Shown here: positions 41,106 to 49,000 of the stretch, one piece after another | How positions within the stretch are numbered: position 1 is the first letter of the stretch | Layout: every line of letters starts with the position of its first letter | DNA from: Treponema sp. | GTDB lineage: Bacteria; Spirochaetota; Spirochaetia; Treponematales; Treponemataceae | Direction of reading: 5' to 3' | NCBI GenBank assembly: GCA_017645785.1 | Contig: JAGCNW010000048.1 | Span: 1-55,935, forward strand | DNA length: 55,935 nucleotides | Made by a program: the position numbers and the translations under genes | Notes under the pieces: generated by a model | Seen by the model: only the letters and a program-made list of their open reading frames with translations | Told to the model about the DNA's origin: nothing | The model's database searches: none

Positions 41106-43007
41106 ATGGAAAACACAAACAACCGCAAAAAAATCGTCGTTTTGGACTTTGGAAGCCAGTACGCGCACTTGATCGCGAAGCGCTTTAGGGCGCTGGGCTT
41201 TTATTCAGAAATCGCCTTGCCTTCCGCAAGCGCGGACACGTTCAAAAACACAATGGGCATCGTTTTTTCAGGCGGGCCTGCCAGCGTTTACGACGAAAAA
41301 GTTCCCGACTTTAATTCAGAAATATTGAATCTTGACATACCGATTTTGGGCCTTTGCTACGGCCACTACATCGTGCAGCAAGGCTACGGTGGAAAGGTCG
41401 GAAAAGCCGACGTCGGTGAATTTGGCTTTGCCACGTTGAACTTTGCCAGCGGAATGGGAGGCGACAGTTCCGCCTGTCCGCTTTTTAAGGGAATCTCTGG
41501 CAGCCAGCAAGTTTGGATGAGCCACCAGGACGGCGTTCTAAAAATGGGCGAAGGATTTGAAGTTGTCGGAAGCACAAAGGACTGCCCCTACGCCGCCACG
41601 CAAAACCTTTCAAAAAAGCGCTTTAGCCTCCAGTTCCACTGCGAAGTAAAGGACACTCCCTGCGGAAACCAAATCTTTGAAAACTTCGCTGCCTATTGCG
41701 GAATGGAAAAAAACTGGGACCAGGCCACTGTCCTTAACACGATTTTGGAAAACATCAAGCGCGACTCAGGCGAAAAAAACGTTCTCTTGTTCCTAAGCGG
41801 AGGCGTTGACTCGACCGTGGCGTTCGCGCTTCTGAACAAAGCTTTGGGACAAAAACGGGTTTTGGGCCTTCACATCGACAACGGCTTTATGCGAAAGAAC
41901 GAAAGCGCCTCCGTCGCGGCCGCCTACAAAAAGTTCGGCTTTGAAAATTTCATCGCGCGCGACGCAAGCCAAAGCTTTTTGGCCGCGATCGCAGGCCTTG
42001 TAGACCCGCAAAAAAAGCGCATGGCCGTCGGCGAAAATTTCATCACGATCCGCGACCAATTCGTCGCCGAGCAAAAGCTTGACGAGGACAATTGGCTTTT
42101 GGCGCAAGGAACGCTCTACCCGGACATCATCGAGTCGGGCGGAACAAAAAATTCCAACACGATAAAAACCCACCACAACCGCGTGGCCGGAATCCAAGCG
42201 CTGCTTGAAAAGGGAATGATAATCGAGCCATTAAAGGATTTGTACAAGGACGAAGTCCGCTCGATTGGAAAAGCGCTTGGCCTTTCTGACCAGCTTGTGA
42301 TGCGCCACCCCTTCCCAGGGCCTGGCCTTTCGATTAACGTTTTGTGCTCGGAAGGCGAGCTTTCCGCCGACCAAGTTGAGGAGCTTAAAAAGGCGCAAGC
42401 TGAACTTGACGGCATCAAAGTGGAAGGCTTTTGCGAGCATTGCTCGGCGTCGCTTAAAAAATACGTTTTGCCCGTCCGCTCGGTCGGCGTGCAGGGCGAC
42501 TTTAGGACATACCGCTTTCCGGCCGTCCTTCAATTCGGCGGCGAAAAGGCAAGCGAAGGCTTCTTCCACCTTCCGCACAAATGGGAAAAACTTGACGCGG
42601 CTTCGATTCAAATCACTAACGCCGCCTCCTTCATCAACCGCGCCATACTTTGCCTTTACCAAAAAACCGGCGCGGAGCTTCGCTTGCAAAAAGGCTATTG
42701 TACTAAAGACAGGCTTGACCAACTGCGAGAGGTTGACGACATCGTTTTGACGGCCCTTCACAAGTCGGGCGACTACAACAAAATTTTCCAGCACTTGACG
42801 ATTGACCTTCCATACGCCTCCGCGCCAAACCGCGCTTCCTTTGTGTTGCGGCCGGTGGTAAGCGAAGATGTAATGACGGCGCGCTTTGCCCAACTGCCTC
42901 AAGAGCTTGTAAAAGAGATTGTAAAGGAAATCGCCGCGCTGGACTTTGTTGACGCGATCTACTACGACCTTACCAACAAGCCGCCGGCAACGTTTGGGTG
43001 GGAATGA
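41106..43007 (+). CDS. guaA: GMP synthase (glutamine-hydrolysing), long form
   Basis: Converts XMP to GMP in purine synthesis. The glutaminase domain has VVLDFGSQYAHLIAKRFRAL, nucleophile C84 in GLCYGHYI (usually CYGMQ) and FSLQFHCEVKDTPCG with the His-Glu pair. The ATP pyrophosphatase P-loop is LSGGVDST (231-237). At 633 residues it exceeds the common 510-525 because of an insertion of about 110 residues in the C-terminal dimerisation domain (between VLPVRSVGVQGDFRTY and the final VVSEDVMTARF). This recalls eukaryotic-type GMP synthases. The C-terminus PPATFGWE is a variant of the usual PPATIEWE. Presence of guaA argues for functional purine metabolism in this organism. Confidence 0.96.
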   Translation: MENTNNRKKIVVLDFGSQYAHLIAKRFRALGFYSEIALPSASADTFKNTMGIVFSGGPASVYDEKVPDFNSEILNLDIPILGLCYGHYIVQQGYGGKVGKADVGEFGFATLNFASGMGGDSSACPLFKGISGSQQVWMSHQDGVLKMGEGFEVVGSTKDCPYAATQNLSKKRFSLQFHCEVKDTPCGNQIFENFAAYCGMEKNWDQATVLNTILENIKRDSGEKNVLLFLSGGVDSTVAFALLNKALGQKRVLGLHIDNGFMRKNESASVAAAYKKFGFENFIARDASQSFLAAIAGLVDPQKKRMAVGENFITIRDQFVAEQKLDEDNWLLAQGTLYPDIIESGGTKNSNTIKTHHNRVAGIQALLEKGMIIEPLKDLYKDEVRSIGKALGLSDQLVMRHPFPGPGLSINVLCSEGELSADQVEELKKAQAELDGIKVEGFCEHCSASLKKYVLPVRSVGVQGDFRTYRFPAVLQFGGEKASEGFFHLPHKWEKLDAASIQITNAASFINRAILCLYQKTGAELRLQKGYCTKDRLDQLREVDDIVLTALHKSGDYNKIFQHLTIDLPYASAPNRASFVLRPVVSEDVMTARFAQLPQELVKEIVKEIAALDFVDAIYYDLTNKPPATFGWE

Positions 43008-43010
43008 AAA

Positions 43011-43035
43011 AAATTGCCGTCCTGGCAATTTTTTT
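43011..43035 (+). terminator. Rho-independent terminator of guaA
   Basis: AAATTGCC/GGCAATTT stem with a GTCCT loop and a trailing T-run, three bases after the stop. An A-run on the other side lets it work in both directions. Confidence 0.88.
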
Positions 43036-43038
43036 CAT

Positions 43039-43061
43039 CGAGTTTCGCGTTGCGAAACTCG
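43039..43061. repeat. Perfect 10-bp inverted repeat between convergent genes
   Basis: CGAGTTTCGC, loop GTT, GCGAAACTCG. It lies between guaA and the pyrophosphatase gene. There is no T-run directly after it on either strand, so it may be an RNA 3' stabiliser or a repeat rather than a classical terminator. Confidence 0.7.
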
Positions 43062-43123
43062 AAAACTGCTAGACATACCATTGACGCGCCGTCCTGGCGC
43101 TCTAGGTTAGCCTTGACTAGTTG

Positions 43124-44776
43124 CTACTCCGCCGCTCCGGCAAGAAGTTCTGTCAGCATTGGAATCAGCTGCTTTTTGCGCGAAACGACGCCCTTTAGAT
43201 AGTAGACGTCCTCTTCTTGCTTGGGGTAAGTGAAGAGCGGCTTGTACTTTTGGTCAACCGCCAAAAGCATGATTGAATCGAGCTTTGTGATGTCCGTGAC
43301 AAGCAAGGCGCAAAAGGCGCGCTTTGACGCGGCGCGATTGGCTTCCAGAATTTCCAGAAATTCATTTTTGCGGCTCAAAACATCGCGGGTGTTGTCCACT
43401 TCTATTTGGCTTACCGAATAAGAAATTTTTCCTTCGTTGTATTCCTTTAAGTCCTGGTTGATGATTTCTTTCGCGCCGCGGCCAACAATGCTGCTTCCTG
43501 CCCTAATGATTTCTTCACCAAGCGCTTGCGGGTCAAGGTTTGTGATGGCGCTCAAATATTCCACAGCCTCACGGTCAACGTCGGTTACGGTCGTAGACTT
43601 TAGTATAAGGGTGTCGCTCAAAATTCCGCAAAGCAAAAGCTGGGCCGTCTCCAAGGGAATCGAAATTTTGTTTTCGCGGAAGAGCCCTGTTATCAAAGTC
43701 GATGTGGATCCTACAGGCTTGTTGATGAAAGTGATCGGATTTTTTGTGCTGAGCGTTCCAATGCGGTGGTGGTCGATCACCTCCAAAAGCTTGTAGTGCT
43801 CAAAGCCTTCAACCGCTTGGCTGGCCTCGTTGTGGTCAACAAAAACCAATTCCACGTTGGGCTCTCTAAGCAAATCGCTTTCGGAAATCACGCCCAAAAC
43901 CTTGTAGTCGGCGTCAACGACAGGAAGACAGCGGCAGGGAGACTCGCGCAAAAGGGGCTTTATTTTTCCAATTGTGTCGTCCGCTTGCACGGCCGGAATC
44001 GAACGGTCGGCCATTACGATTACCGGCGTTGAATAAGCGATGAGCATCGAAGTTGACGACGTTCCGTAGGGAGAAATGATTACGCTGACGCCGTTCTTTT
44101 CGGCCTTGTCGCGCAATTCCTTAGAAAGAACGTGGCCGCTGGTCAAAACCAAAAGGCGGACCTTGGCGTCGATGCACTGCTCGTGGATTTCGGGCCGGTT
44201 TGACGCGATTACGACCATTTGCTCGGATCTATGCTGGTCCAGTTTGTGCACAAAGCTTTCGGTGGCCGAAGAGCCTACCAAAATCGAGGCCTTAAAAAGC
44301 TCCGCCTGGTTCTTGACGATAATCGGCTGCGCCTTCATCGTCTTCATGATGAGGTCGATGCTTGTCGTTACCGGAGTTTTCTTTTCGGGATTCATCAAAA
44401 GCAAAACGTTTTTGGCAAACTCGTTGTAGTGCAAGAGGCTCTTGTAGTAGCCCTTGTCGTCAACAATCGGAAGCACTTGGTTTTGCGCGGTGTCGATTTT
44501 TTTTAGGGCTTCCCAAAGGGAAGAATTTTCGTTTACGGTGGCGCAGCCCGCGCTCATGTAAAAGGCCACCTTTGGATTGAGTTCCGAAATGTACTCCGGC
44601 GGCTTGATTTTAAATTTATTAAAAATGTATTCTGTCTGCGGGCTAAGGTGGCCGGCTCTGGCCGCCACATAATTCTTTTGCCCTAAAAGTTCTTTTAGCT
44701 TTGCGTACGCGGCCGCGGACACAACTGCGTCCGTGTCTGGATTCTTGTGGCCAAAAATGTAAACTGTCTTGTCCAT
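43124..44776 (-). CDS. Family II (manganese-dependent) inorganic pyrophosphatase with CBS and DRTGG domains
   Basis: A 550-residue CBS-PPase, which hydrolyses pyrophosphate and is tuned by adenine nucleotides through its CBS domains. The DHH-family motifs are IFGHKNPDTDAVVSAAAY at the N-terminus, VFVDHNEASQ (D314) and VIDHHRIGT (D335, H336, H337). The C-terminal DHHA2 region includes GSTSTLITGLF. A CBS domain (about 75-125), a DRTGG domain (about 130-245, with VLTSGHVLSKELRDKAEKNG) and the second CBS domain (about 250-305, RSIPAVQADDTIGKI) are inserted between. The transcript is predicted leaderless and shares its -35 hexamer with the divergent gene. Confidence 0.95.
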   Translation of the reverse strand: MDKTVYIFGHKNPDTDAVVSAAAYAKLKELLGQKNYVAARAGHLSPQTEYIFNKFKIKPPEYISELNPKVAFYMSAGCATVNENSSLWEALKKIDTAQNQVLPIVDDKGYYKSLLHYNEFAKNVLLLMNPEKKTPVTTSIDLIMKTMKAQPIIVKNQAELFKASILVGSSATESFVHKLDQHRSEQMVVIASNRPEIHEQCIDAKVRLLVLTSGHVLSKELRDKAEKNGVSVIISPYGTSSTSMLIAYSTPVIVMADRSIPAVQADDTIGKIKPLLRESPCRCLPVVDADYKVLGVISESDLLREPNVELVFVDHNEASQAVEGFEHYKLLEVIDHHRIGTLSTKNPITFINKPVGSTSTLITGLFRENKISIPLETAQLLLCGILSDTLILKSTTVTDVDREAVEYLSAITNLDPQALGEEIIRAGSSIVGRGAKEIINQDLKEYNEGKISYSVSQIEVDNTRDVLSRKNEFLEILEANRAASKRAFCALLVTDITKLDSIMLLAVDQKYKPLFTYPKQEEDVYYLKGVVSRKKQLIPMLTELLAGAAE

Positions 44777-44782
44777 TCTTAT

Positions 44783-44834
44783 AGTATATCACACTTAAAC
44801 TGCGCTTGCAATCCTTCCCGCTCACCGTTATAAT
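44783..44834. promoter_or_regulatory. Divergent leaderless promoters sharing one palindromic -35
   Basis: TTGCAA at 44806-44811 is its own reverse complement. Rightward: 17 bases to TATAAT (44829-44834), then six bases to the ATG at 44841. Leftward: 17 bases to TATACT (44783-44788), then six bases to the ATG at 44776. Neither start has a Shine-Dalgarno. RNA polymerase could use only one side at a time. Confidence 0.75.
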
Positions 44835-44840
44835 TAAAGA

Positions 44841-45587
44841 ATGAAAAAGAGCCTTTTATTCGCGGCGTTTTTCGCTCTGGCAATCCTGCAAAGCGCGTTT
44901 TCGCAAAAGTTGCCTCCGTCCTTTGCATCCAAATGGGGCGAAACCGAAAAAAGCGGACTTGAACAAGGAAAAATAATCATCCGCAACATCCAAAAATGCA
45001 AAAACATTTCCTTGCAAAAAGGCATAAATCCCTACGCCGACAAAGTCATAAACGTGGCCGAAAAAATCAACGCAAACTACTTGGCCGAAATAATATACAA
45101 GATGCCCAAAAAAAACAACGAAGACATAATCGAACAGGCAGTGGCGATTTTTGAGGACATAAACCTTTACAAAGAAATCATTTATTCCGACGAAAAAAAA
45201 GGCTCCAGCAGAAACCTTTTTCCATTGGTGGAACAGAACTTTAGGAACGACGCTCCCGGCTACATACAAATCGGCTCGCATCTAAAAATGGACATGCTTT
45301 CGGCATACGATTCCGAATTGGAAATCGAATGGGGCAAAGACGGATTTTTCTTCCACCAGCAAAACGTGACGCCCCTTATGTGGAAGTCCTTTAAGGCCGT
45401 AAAAGACGGCAACATGATAGCGGGCATTTGTTGCATTGAGTGGGAGGGCGAGTATTACGTCTACGCTTTGGGCGGAATCCGCGCTCCCCGCATCCCCTTT
45501 GTAATAGCGGAAATCGAACGCCAGTTTATCGGAAGAATCGAAGACTTCACAGTCTTTTACATAAAGAAATTTAAAATCAAGCGATAG
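44841..45587 (+). CDS. Exported protein of unknown function (possibly DUF6675)
   Basis: A 248-residue protein with signal peptide MKKSLLFAAFFALAILQSAF (cleaved near SQ/KL). The body begins PSFASKWGETEKSGLEQGKI and includes SSRNLFPLVEQNFRNDAPGY, DSELEIEWGKDGFFFHQQNV and ICCIEWEGEYYVYALGGIRA. I associate this with a Treponema family annotated DUF6675 from memory; there is no known activity. It precedes galK by 14 bases on the same strand. Its ATG lies six bases after a perfect TATAAT. Confidence 0.7.
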   Translation: MKKSLLFAAFFALAILQSAFSQKLPPSFASKWGETEKSGLEQGKIIIRNIQKCKNISLQKGINPYADKVINVAEKINANYLAEIIYKMPKKNNEDIIEQAVAIFEDINLYKEIIYSDEKKGSSRNLFPLVEQNFRNDAPGYIQIGSHLKMDMLSAYDSELEIEWGKDGFFFHQQNVTPLMWKSFKAVKDGNMIAGICCIEWEGEYYVYALGGIRAPRIPFVIAEIERQFIGRIEDFTVFYIKKFKIKR

Positions 45588-45601
45588 GAACGCAATAAAA
45601 A

Positions 45602-46801
45602 ATGAAAGACGACGCGCCGATTTTTAACCGCGCCAATTTTTTGGCCGCCTTTAAAGAGCGATACGGCTCCAGCGACGGAGCAAGAATTTTTTCCGCTCCA
45701 GCAAGAATCAACATCATAGGCGAGCACATCGACTACAATGGCGGAAAGGTTTTTCCCGCGGCCATCAACCGTTACATGTATTTTGCGATCCGCCGTCGGC
45801 CCGACACAAAAATCATTTACAACGACTTGGACTTTCCGGGAACTTTTGAGTTCGACATAAACGAAGATTTTTCTTACAAAAAAGAAAACGACTACGCCAA
45901 TTACCTTAACGGAATTCTTTCAATTCTAAAGCGCAAGGGCTGCAAGCTGGATTCCGGCTTTGAGCTTTTGATGTCTTCAACCGTTCCGCCCGCAGGAGGA
46001 ATATCGTCGTCGAGCGCGCTTGAATGCGGCTTTGCCTACGCCGTGTCGGAGCTTTTTGGACTTGGAATTTCTCGCAAGGACATAGCGCTTGTCGGCCAGC
46101 AAAGCGAGCATGAGTTTATGAACGTCAATTGCGGAATCATGGACCAATTCATCATCTCGACGGCAAAAGTCAACACGGCGGAACTGTTGGACTGCGCGAC
46201 TCTTGATTGCGAATACGTTCCCCTCTTGTTGGGAGACTATCGCTTTGTCGTGATGAACACAAAGAAAAAAAGAAAGCTTTCCGATTCAAAATACAACAAG
46301 CGTCGCGCCGAATGCGAAAAGGCTTTGGCCACGCTAAGAGAGGCGGCACTGCCCCAAACAAAGGACTTGCAAAACCTTTGCGCTTTGAGCGCAAGGGACT
46401 TTGACGAAGCGTCTTACTGCATCAAAGACAAAACAATTCTTAGGCGCGCCCGCCATGTCGTGACCGAAAACGAACGCGTCCTAAAAGCGGTGGCCGCCCT
46501 CAAGGCCGGAAACCTTAACGAGCTTGGAGAATTGCTTCGACAATCCCACGCATCTTTGCGCGACGATTACGAAGTCACCGGAATTGAATTGGACACCTTG
46601 GTGGACACGGCCAACGCAGAAATCGGATGCGTGGGCGCCAGAATGACGGGAGCGGGCTTTGGCGGCTGCGCCATAGCGATTGTCCACAAAGACAACACGA
46701 GCGCTTTTATGGACAACGTTCAAAAGATTTACACAAAAAAAATCGGACACGAGGCAGGCTTTTTTGCCTGCTCGACGTCCGATGGTGTAGCGGCAATATA
46801 A
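45602..46801 (+). CDS. galK: Galactokinase
   Basis: GHMP-family kinase that phosphorylates galactose at C1 (Leloir pathway). 399 residues. Motifs: the galactokinase signature APARINIIGEHIDYNGGKVF near the N-terminus, the GHMP ATP loop PPAGGISSSSALECGFAYAV, NCGIMDQFI, and the C-terminal GARMTGAGFGGCAIAIVH. No other gal genes are in the window, so galactose-1-phosphate uridylyltransferase must lie elsewhere. AGGA lies ten bases before the ATG. Confidence 0.95.
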   Translation: MKDDAPIFNRANFLAAFKERYGSSDGARIFSAPARINIIGEHIDYNGGKVFPAAINRYMYFAIRRRPDTKIIYNDLDFPGTFEFDINEDFSYKKENDYANYLNGILSILKRKGCKLDSGFELLMSSTVPPAGGISSSSALECGFAYAVSELFGLGISRKDIALVGQQSEHEFMNVNCGIMDQFIISTAKVNTAELLDCATLDCEYVPLLLGDYRFVVMNTKKKRKLSDSKYNKRRAECEKALATLREAALPQTKDLQNLCALSARDFDEASYCIKDKTILRRARHVVTENERVLKAVAALKAGNLNELGELLRQSHASLRDDYEVTGIELDTLVDTANAEIGCVGARMTGAGFGGCAIAIVHKDNTSAFMDNVQKIYTKKIGHEAGFFACSTSDGVAAI

Positions 46802-46886
46802 TTGCCGGCAAGACTACAATTTTATGATTGCCGCATAAGCCGCAACATTCGCGCTCGCAAACAAGCTCGCGCGAACAGCGGACTCA
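46802..46886. other. Convergent intergenic stretch after galK
   Basis: Short GC-rich inverted words (GCGCTCGC, GCTCGCGC) are present, but there is no stem with a T-run. I see no gene and no confident terminator. Confidence 0.35.
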
Positions 46887-47576
46887 TCACTTGGCATTGA
46901 ATGGTTCGTAGTCCTTGTTGGGATTGTATGTTCCTTCGCGCAACTCGCCCGAGATGCTCGGGATTTCCATCTTCATTCCAGGAAGAATCAAGTTGGGATC
47001 GTTGGGTCTGGGCATCTTGCTCTTGTTGGCCTGATAAAGGTTTTCCCACAAAAGCGGATTGTTGTAAACATACTTGCGGCCGCTAATGTTCCAGTAGCAG
47101 TCCTTTGTCTCGGCCCAAGGGCGGACAACATAGAACTGCGGAAGCGGAGTCACTTCGCGAACGCCGTCAAGCGCGTCGTTAACGGCTTGCGCGTACTGCA
47201 AGGCGCTCAAATAGTCTTCTTTTTCATAAGCGGTGTTGGCGTTCGCAAAGGCTTCCTCGGCGGCCGAATAAGCTGTCGGGAATGTCTTGTCGGCGTTGAC
47301 GCTCTTGGCCCATTCCAACTTTTTCTTGGCCTGGGCGATGGCCTTTTCGGCGTTGCCCTGGGCCAACATTCTGTCGATGTAAGCCTTTGAAAGCTCGGCG
47401 TTCTCGGCGGCTTTGGCGGCGTACTCTTCGCTCAAAGCGTATTCGCCGGCGTCAAGAGCGGCCTCGGCTTTCTTTGTATATTCATTGGCAAGTTTTTGGT
47501 ATGTGTTGTTCTTGTAGCTGGCGGCAAAGGCGCTAGAGGCCACGGCCAAAGCCAAAATAAACGCTATCTTTTTCAT
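46887..47576 (-). CDS. Exported LysM-like domain protein with helical N-terminal region
   Basis: A 229-residue protein with signal peptide MKKIAFILALAVASSAFAAS. An alanine/glutamate-rich helical region follows (about 20-135; YTKKAEAALDAGEYALSEEY, then AAKAAENAELSKAYIDRML), which may form a coiled coil or TPR-like helices. The C-terminal 90 residues resemble a LysM domain: YVVRPWAETKDCYWNISGRK, YVYNNPLLWENLYQANKSK and NLILPGMKMEIP. LysM binds peptidoglycan, so the protein should sit in the periplasm on the cell wall. Its ATG overlaps the upstream lipoprotein stop by one base. Similar pairs occur in other treponemes to my knowledge. Confidence 0.85.
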   Translation of the reverse strand: MKKIAFILALAVASSAFAASYKNNTYQKLANEYTKKAEAALDAGEYALSEEYAAKAAENAELSKAYIDRMLAQGNAEKAIAQAKKKLEWAKSVNADKTFPTAYSAAEEAFANANTAYEKEDYLSALQYAQAVNDALDGVREVTPLPQFYVVRPWAETKDCYWNISGRKYVYNNPLLWENLYQANKSKMPRPNDPNLILPGMKMEIPSISGELREGTYNPNKDYEPFNAK

Positions 47577-48562
47577 TAGTTAGCCCCCTGAACGCTTTCT
47601 TCAATAATGATAATCTCTTTGTCGGGATTTTCAAACTTGTCAACTTCCAAGAGAACGGTGTCCTCGGCTTCTATTCCGGCGACAGGCTCGTCTCCAAGCG
47701 GCTTTTCAACGTCGGCTTTTGCCGCGTATTCATTTGAGGCCGCGACTTTTGCCTTGGCTTCTTCAATGGCCTTTTGGGCTTCGGCGCGCTTGGCCGCAAC
47801 GTCTTTGGCAAGAGCGTCAAAGCTTGAAGCGGCGTCCTTGTAGCAGTTGTAAGCCTCTTCGGGTTTTGAGAAAGAGAACTGTTGGTCGCCCTTGATGATC
47901 TTTTCGGCGCAAGCCTTGTAGTCATCTTTGCGGGCAATCTGGGCCTTTACAGCGTCGGCTTCCTTCTTCTTTGCCAAAGCGTTTTTGCGCTCGTCGCTTG
48001 CGAACTTTTTGTAAGCCTTAATGTAAACGGCGTAATAGTCGTTGTAGGCTTCAGTCGCCTTTTTGTTAAGCGCGGCGCCAGGAGTTACAGCGGCGGCCAA
48101 GAGCGCGTCAAATTCGCCGAGGGCTTTTTCGCCGGCGTCGTAATCGGCTTGGTCGTATTTGGCCAAGTCTTCGTTGTCGATGCGCTCCTTAAGCTTTTTG
48201 GCTTTTGAAGCGGCGGCCAAGGCGTCAAAGCGGGCCTTTATGTCGGCCAATTCAGCGTCGTGATTTTTTCCGTCGTTAAGAGCCTTGATCGCTTCAAGGG
48301 CGGCGTCGTTGGCGGCAAAAGCCGTTCCATACAAATCCTTAGCGCCCGCGTCAATCGCGGCTTGGCGAGAGGCTTCGGCGGCTTCCAAAGCGTTGGCGGC
48401 CTGGCTGGCGTCCTCTTGGTTTTCGGAACTGTTGTCCGTTCCCTCAATCTGTCCGTCAACAAGGCTGGCGGCGCCATTATCAGTTTCCTGCGTGGTTGAT
48501 TTGCACGAAGCAAAAACAAGCGCAAAAGCGACGCAGAAAAGCAAAATAATTTTCTTCATCAA
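47576..48562 (-). CDS. Alanine-rich helical lipoprotein
   Basis: A 328-residue protein with a lipoprotein signal (KKIILLFCVAFALVFASCKS; lipobox FASC). The mature part is dominated by Ala, Lys, Glu and Asp helices with repeated motifs such as DLYGTAFAANDAALEAIKAL, YDAGEKALGEFDALLAAAV and AEKIIKGDQQFSFSKPEEAY. This is a long helical-bundle or TPR-like protein likely anchored in the inner leaflet of the outer membrane or the outer leaflet of the inner membrane. It has no enzymatic motif. It is directly coupled to the LysM gene, suggesting a joint structural role at the cell wall. GGAGGAA is the ribosome-binding site. Confidence 0.85.
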   Translation of the reverse strand: MMKKIILLFCVAFALVFASCKSTTQETDNGAASLVDGQIEGTDNSSENQEDASQAANALEAAEASRQAAIDAGAKDLYGTAFAANDAALEAIKALNDGKNHDAELADIKARFDALAAASKAKKLKERIDNEDLAKYDQADYDAGEKALGEFDALLAAAVTPGAALNKKATEAYNDYYAVYIKAYKKFASDERKNALAKKKEADAVKAQIARKDDYKACAEKIIKGDQQFSFSKPEEAYNCYKDAASSFDALAKDVAAKRAEAQKAIEEAKAKVAASNEYAAKADVEKPLGDEPVAGIEAEDTVLLEVDKFENPDKEIIIIEESVQGAN

Positions 48563-48709
48563 CTTTCCTCCAAAAATTGCGTATCTTTTAAAGTAATATA
48601 GTATATTTTACCACAATTCCCAATTAAAAGCAACTTTTTTTTAGAAAAGCGGCAAAAAAAGATGAAAAAACGCAAAAAAAAGTGTATTCTATATGCAAGG
48701 AGAAAAACT
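48563..48709. promoter_or_regulatory. Divergent promoter region, lipoprotein and PC4-like genes
   Basis: For the lipoprotein, TTGCTT-17-TAAAAT reads on the reverse strand, with GGAGGAA before the ATG. Towards the PC4-like gene only a TATTCT -10 and AAGGAG are convincing. Runs of A make up most of the rest. Confidence 0.45.
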
Positions 48710-48931
48710 ATGGATGAGTTTTCTTTTAAAATCGAAGAGGAAATCGCTGTGATTTCCAGCGGCAAGGGCGGCTGGAATTTGGAGCTCAACAAAGTGGCTT
48801 GGGGAGACCGGCCCGCAAAATACGACTTGCGCTCTTGGTCGCCCGACCATCAAAAGATGGGAAAAGGCTTGACCTTTACCGACGACGAGCTAAAGGCGCT
48901 CAAAGAAAAATTGAACGCTATTAATCGTTAG
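48710..48931 (+). CDS. YdbC/PC4-like DNA-binding protein
   Basis: A 73-residue protein from ATG 48710, with AAGGAG 6 bases upstream; a longer in-frame start lacks such a site. The sequence FSFKIEEEIAVISSGKGGWN, then WGDRPAKYDLRSWSPDHQKM and GKGLTFTDDELKALKEKL is a close match to bacterial YdbC proteins, which share the single-stranded-DNA-binding fold of the eukaryotic coactivator PC4. The conserved PAKYDLRSWSPD...GKG block forms the DNA-binding face. The bacterial role is unclear (DNA maintenance or transcription). A repeat element overlaps its stop codon. Confidence 0.92.
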   Translation: MDEFSFKIEEEIAVISSGKGGWNLELNKVAWGDRPAKYDLRSWSPDHQKMGKGLTFTDDELKALKEKLNAINR

Positions 48932-48993
48932 ATGTCCGGGTCAAGCCCGAACATGACAACTGTGTCATTGCCGCGCTTGACGCGGCAATCTTT
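48930..48993. repeat. Dispersed palindromic repeat, intergenic copy
   Basis: Two hairpins, TGTCCGGG-TCAAG-CCCGAACA (48933-48953) and ATTGCCGCG-CTTGA-CGCGGCAAT (48967-48989), the latter followed by CTTT. The first 29 bases equal 19862-19890. It starts inside the TAG stop of the PC4-like gene, suggesting insertion at its 3' end. Confidence 0.85.
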
Positions 48994-49000
48994 ATGACAG

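Noticed and set aside
42231..43028. Long open frame antisense to guaA
   Set aside because: Shadow of guaA codon bias; no recognisable family or start signals, and guaA is certain.
46170..46404. Alternative frames inside galK
   Set aside because: No start signals or families; galK motifs are continuous across the region.
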